DNA from: Sphingobacteriaceae bacterium
GTDB lineage: Bacteria; Bacteroidota; Bacteroidia; Sphingobacteriales; Sphingobacteriaceae
Direction of reading: 5' to 3'
DNA: 64,000 bases
Assembly (NCBI GenBank): GCA_017745075.1
Contig: JAGIAD010000005.1
Coordinates: 124,001 to 188,000 of the forward strand
Shown: piece after piece, positions 61,942 to 64,000 of the stretch
Position numbering within the stretch: the stretch's first letter is position 1
How the letters are laid out: each line of letters opens with the position of its first letter
Position numbers and translations under genes: made by a program
The notes under the pieces: model-generated
What the model saw: the letters and a program-made list of their open reading frames with translations, nothing else
What the model was told of the DNA's origin: nothing
Database searches by the model: none

Positions 61942-64000
61942 ATGAAAAAACAATTACTTTATGTATTTGTCGGGCTTTATATGCTCCCGATAATCTCTTT
62001 TGCGCAAAATATTATAAAAGGTAAGGTCACGACATCGAAAGGGGATGGGATTATTGCCGCTTCGGTTAAGGAGAAAGGTACCGGTAAAGGTACGCTTACC
62101 GATCAGAATGGAGATTTTCAGATCTCGTTATCCGATAAAGGAATCTTAATTATCAGTGCGGTTGGGTATGAAACTAAAGAAATAGTGCCAGGAACCGGTG
62201 TTATTACCATTAGCTTGAAAGAAAATACACAAGATTTGGGCGATTTTGTTGTTGTAGGAACGCGTGGTAAAAGCCGTTCTTCTATTCTTACACCTGTTCC
62301 GGTTGATGTGATCAAAATTAACCAGGTTAACATGCCTACTGCGAAGATGGATCTGACTTCGGTTTTGAATGCTGCTTCGCCATCTTTTAATTTTAATAAA
62401 CAAAGCGGATCAGATGGTGCAGATCAAATAGATCTGGCTACACTCAGAGGCTTGGGGCCAGATCAAACATTGGTTTTGGTAAATGGTAAGCGCCGCCATC
62501 AAACAGCATTTGTTGCGGTATTCGGAACCAGGGGGAGAGGAAACTCTGGAACAGATTTGAATGCTATTCCCGAATCTTCGATAGACCGTGTGGAGATTTT
62601 ACGAGATGGTGCATCGGCCCAATACGGATCTGATGCAATTGCTGGTGTAATTAACTTAATATTGAAAAAGGATGTTGGTGTTTTAAGTGTTAATACCGGC
62701 TATTCAGGTTATTACGATCCAAGAAACAATACCCACTATGGAAAAGAACTGGGACAATATCGCCAGGGCGGAGCCATTGACGGGAATGCATTTTCATTAG
62801 GTGCCAATTATGGTATAACATTGGGCAAGCATAATGGTTTTATTAATTTATCAGGAAACTTCTTTGCCAATGGCAAAACATTCAGACAAAATCTGAATAC
62901 TGATTTAAGCTCGAAAGACGGTTTGCCCATTAACAAGGTTAGAAGATCTACCGGCGATGGATCGGTAACTTCTGGTGGTTTAATGTACAATATGGAACTG
63001 CCTGTTGCCAATACAAGAACAGTGATTTATTCTTTTGGTGGAGGCAATATAAAAGCTTCGGATGCTTATGCCTATACCAGGAATTTATCAGAGCGACCTG
63101 AACGTTTTCCTGATGGAGTTGCTGGAAATCCGATTTTACAGACCACAGCCGATGGAGAAACGTATTATGATCCGATTATCCAGACTAAAATACACGATTT
63201 ATCTTTTGCAGCAGGTGTGAAAGGTGTTTGGGGTAAAGATTGGGACTGGGATTTAAGCAATACACTGGGCCGTAACAATTTCCATTTTTATGGCGATAAA
63301 ACATTTAATGCTTCGCTTGGCGCAGGTAAAACCCATTTTGATGATGGAGGCTTTTCATTTTTACAAAATACAGTTAACTTTAATCTGAGTAAGGCAATTC
63401 CAACTGTTGCATCAGGCTTGAATTTGGCTTTTGGCTTGGAGCATAGATATGAAAACTATAAAATTTACGCAGGAGAAAAAGATTCTTATTCAAATTATAA
63501 TCCTGATAAGGCGACCGGTTCTCAGGGCTTTCCAGGTTTCCAGCCAGCCGATGAAGTGAATGCAGGCCGGTCTAATGTTGCAGCCTACGTTGACGCAGAA
63601 TTGGACGCTACCGATAAGTGGCTCATAGGTGTGGCTGTTAGGGCAGAAAATTATAATGATTTTGGTTTTACAAGCAATTACAAATTTGCAACCCGTTATA
63701 AATTAACAAACAATTTTAATATTCGCGGATCAATAAGTACTGGCTTTCGCGCACCATCACTACAACAAATTAATTTCAGCAATACGTTTACAAACGTGCA
63801 GGGAGGCAAGGTTTTCGAAGTTAAAATCGCACCAAACTACAGTCCGATTACAAAAGCAGCAGGAATTCCCGACCTGAAACAAGAAAAATCTGTTAATGCA
63901 AGTTTAGGCTTTTCGTGGAAACCTGTTTCGGATGTTACGGTAACCCTGGATGGCTACCGAATTAACATTAAAGACAGGGTCGTATTAACAGGTCAGTTTG
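61942..64000 (+). CDS. TonB-dependent receptor (partial, 3' end beyond window)
   Basis: 686 codons are visible before the window ends. Signal peptide (about 1-21, ending SFA), then a CarboxypepD_reg-like domain (about 22-100: IIKGKVTTSKGDGIIAAS and SAVGYETKEI), a plug with TPVPVDVIKINQV, TLRGLGPDQTLVLVNGKRRH and SIDRVEILRDGASAQYGSDA, and many beta strands of the barrel, with STGFRAPSLQQINFSNTF near the end. Such receptors import large or scarce ligands across the outer membrane using TonB. The plug has the iron or vitamin receptor style, not the SusC signature. Ligand unknown. Confidence 0.93.
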   Translation, partial: MKKQLLYVFVGLYMLPIISFAQNIIKGKVTTSKGDGIIAASVKEKGTGKGTLTDQNGDFQISLSDKGILIISAVGYETKEIVPGTGVITISLKENTQDLGDFVVVGTRGKSRSSILTPVPVDVIKINQVNMPTAKMDLTSVLNAASPSFNFNKQSGSDGADQIDLATLRGLGPDQTLVLVNGKRRHQTAFVAVFGTRGRGNSGTDLNAIPESSIDRVEILRDGASAQYGSDAIAGVINLILKKDVGVLSVNTGYSGYYDPRNNTHYGKELGQYRQGGAIDGNAFSLGANYGITLGKHNGFINLSGNFFANGKTFRQNLNTDLSSKDGLPINKVRRSTGDGSVTSGGLMYNMELPVANTRTVIYSFGGGNIKASDAYAYTRNLSERPERFPDGVAGNPILQTTADGETYYDPIIQTKIHDLSFAAGVKGVWGKDWDWDLSNTLGRNNFHFYGDKTFNASLGAGKTHFDDGGFSFLQNTVNFNLSKAIPTVASGLNLAFGLEHRYENYKIYAGEKDSYSNYNPDKATGSQGFPGFQPADEVNAGRSNVAAYVDAELDATDKWLIGVAVRAENYNDFGFTSNYKFATRYKLTNNFNIRGSISTGFRAPSLQQINFSNTFTNVQGGKVFEVKIAPNYSPITKAAGIPDLKQEKSVNASLGFSWKPVSDVTVTLDGYRINIKDRVVLTGQF

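Overview
The window looks like chromosomal DNA of a Bacteroidota bacterium of the Sphingobacteriaceae, most likely Pedobacter or a close relative. The reasons are the AT-rich composition, genes without clear Shine-Dalgarno sequences, several copies of the Bacteroidota promoter elements (TTG near -33, TAnnTTTG near -7), and the gene content: gldA/gldFG, lipoproteins with short lipoboxes, a TonB-dependent receptor with a CarboxypepD_reg-like N-terminus, DUF4397 and DUF6252 proteins, and an exonuclease-DnaE fusion. No tRNA, rRNA, CRISPR array, prophage or intact insertion sequence was seen. The genus is an inference from the whole picture.

Layout. 1-2.7 kb: partial EcsC-family gene, guanine deaminase, an OmpH/Skp-like lipoprotein, then a gene-free stretch holding a 283-bp tandem repeat. 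2.7-6 kb: gyrB, then a PadR regulator and its membrane partner behind a 33-bp inverted repeat. 6-16 kb: bestrophin-like channel, USP-like protein, CrtO-like membrane protein, two-component system, group III truncated haemoglobin, retropepsin-like protease, S41-type protease, AraC regulator, malate dehydrogenase. 16-26.6 kb: lipocalin, the 1477-residue DnaE with its own proofreading domain, thioredoxin, PQQ-type sugar dehydrogenase, DUF58 protein, peroxiredoxin, DsbA-like protein, GH19 chitinase-like protein. 26.9-38.6 kb: PoxB-type pyruvate oxidase and an aromatic amino acid catabolic region (hmgA-hppD on the minus strand, fahA on the plus strand, and an aromatic amino acid hydroxylase further on), which takes phenylalanine or tyrosine through homogentisate to fumarate and acetoacetate. 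39-46.5 kb: GtrA, CAP-domain protein, SDR with AraC regulator, a DUF6252-like lipoprotein, 2H phosphoesterase-like protein, glycyl-tRNA synthetase, glycerophosphodiesterase. 46.6-53.3 kb: gldA, three outer-membrane beta-barrel proteins, gldF, gldG and dnaN. 53.3-64 kb: two DUF4397 lipoproteins, DedA, a zinc-dependent phospholipase C-like protein, VOC and DUF1569 proteins, LLM flavin monooxygenase, a repeat-filled gap, an HscA-type Hsp70 and the start of a TonB-dependent receptor.

Genes that work together: hydroxylase, HPPD, HGD and FAH form one pathway, with no maleylacetoacetate isomerase or tyrosine aminotransferase in view. GldA, GldF and GldG form an ABC exporter. DnaE, DnaN and GyrB are replication proteins. 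Thioredoxin, peroxiredoxin and the DsbA-like protein are redox proteins.

Most of the material not explained by genes is intergenic repeats: a 283-bp tandem array, a dispersed family with GTCAT...ATGAC ends (two copies in opposite orientation bracket hppD-hmgA-fahA), a degenerate tandem array at 59 kb, and a run of adjacent palindromes at 36.6 kb. No clearly undescribed multi-gene system was recognised. The most promising leads are two short peptide ORFs (33 codons ahead of hmgA, 22 codons ahead of a terminator and the chitinase gene) and the padR palindrome.
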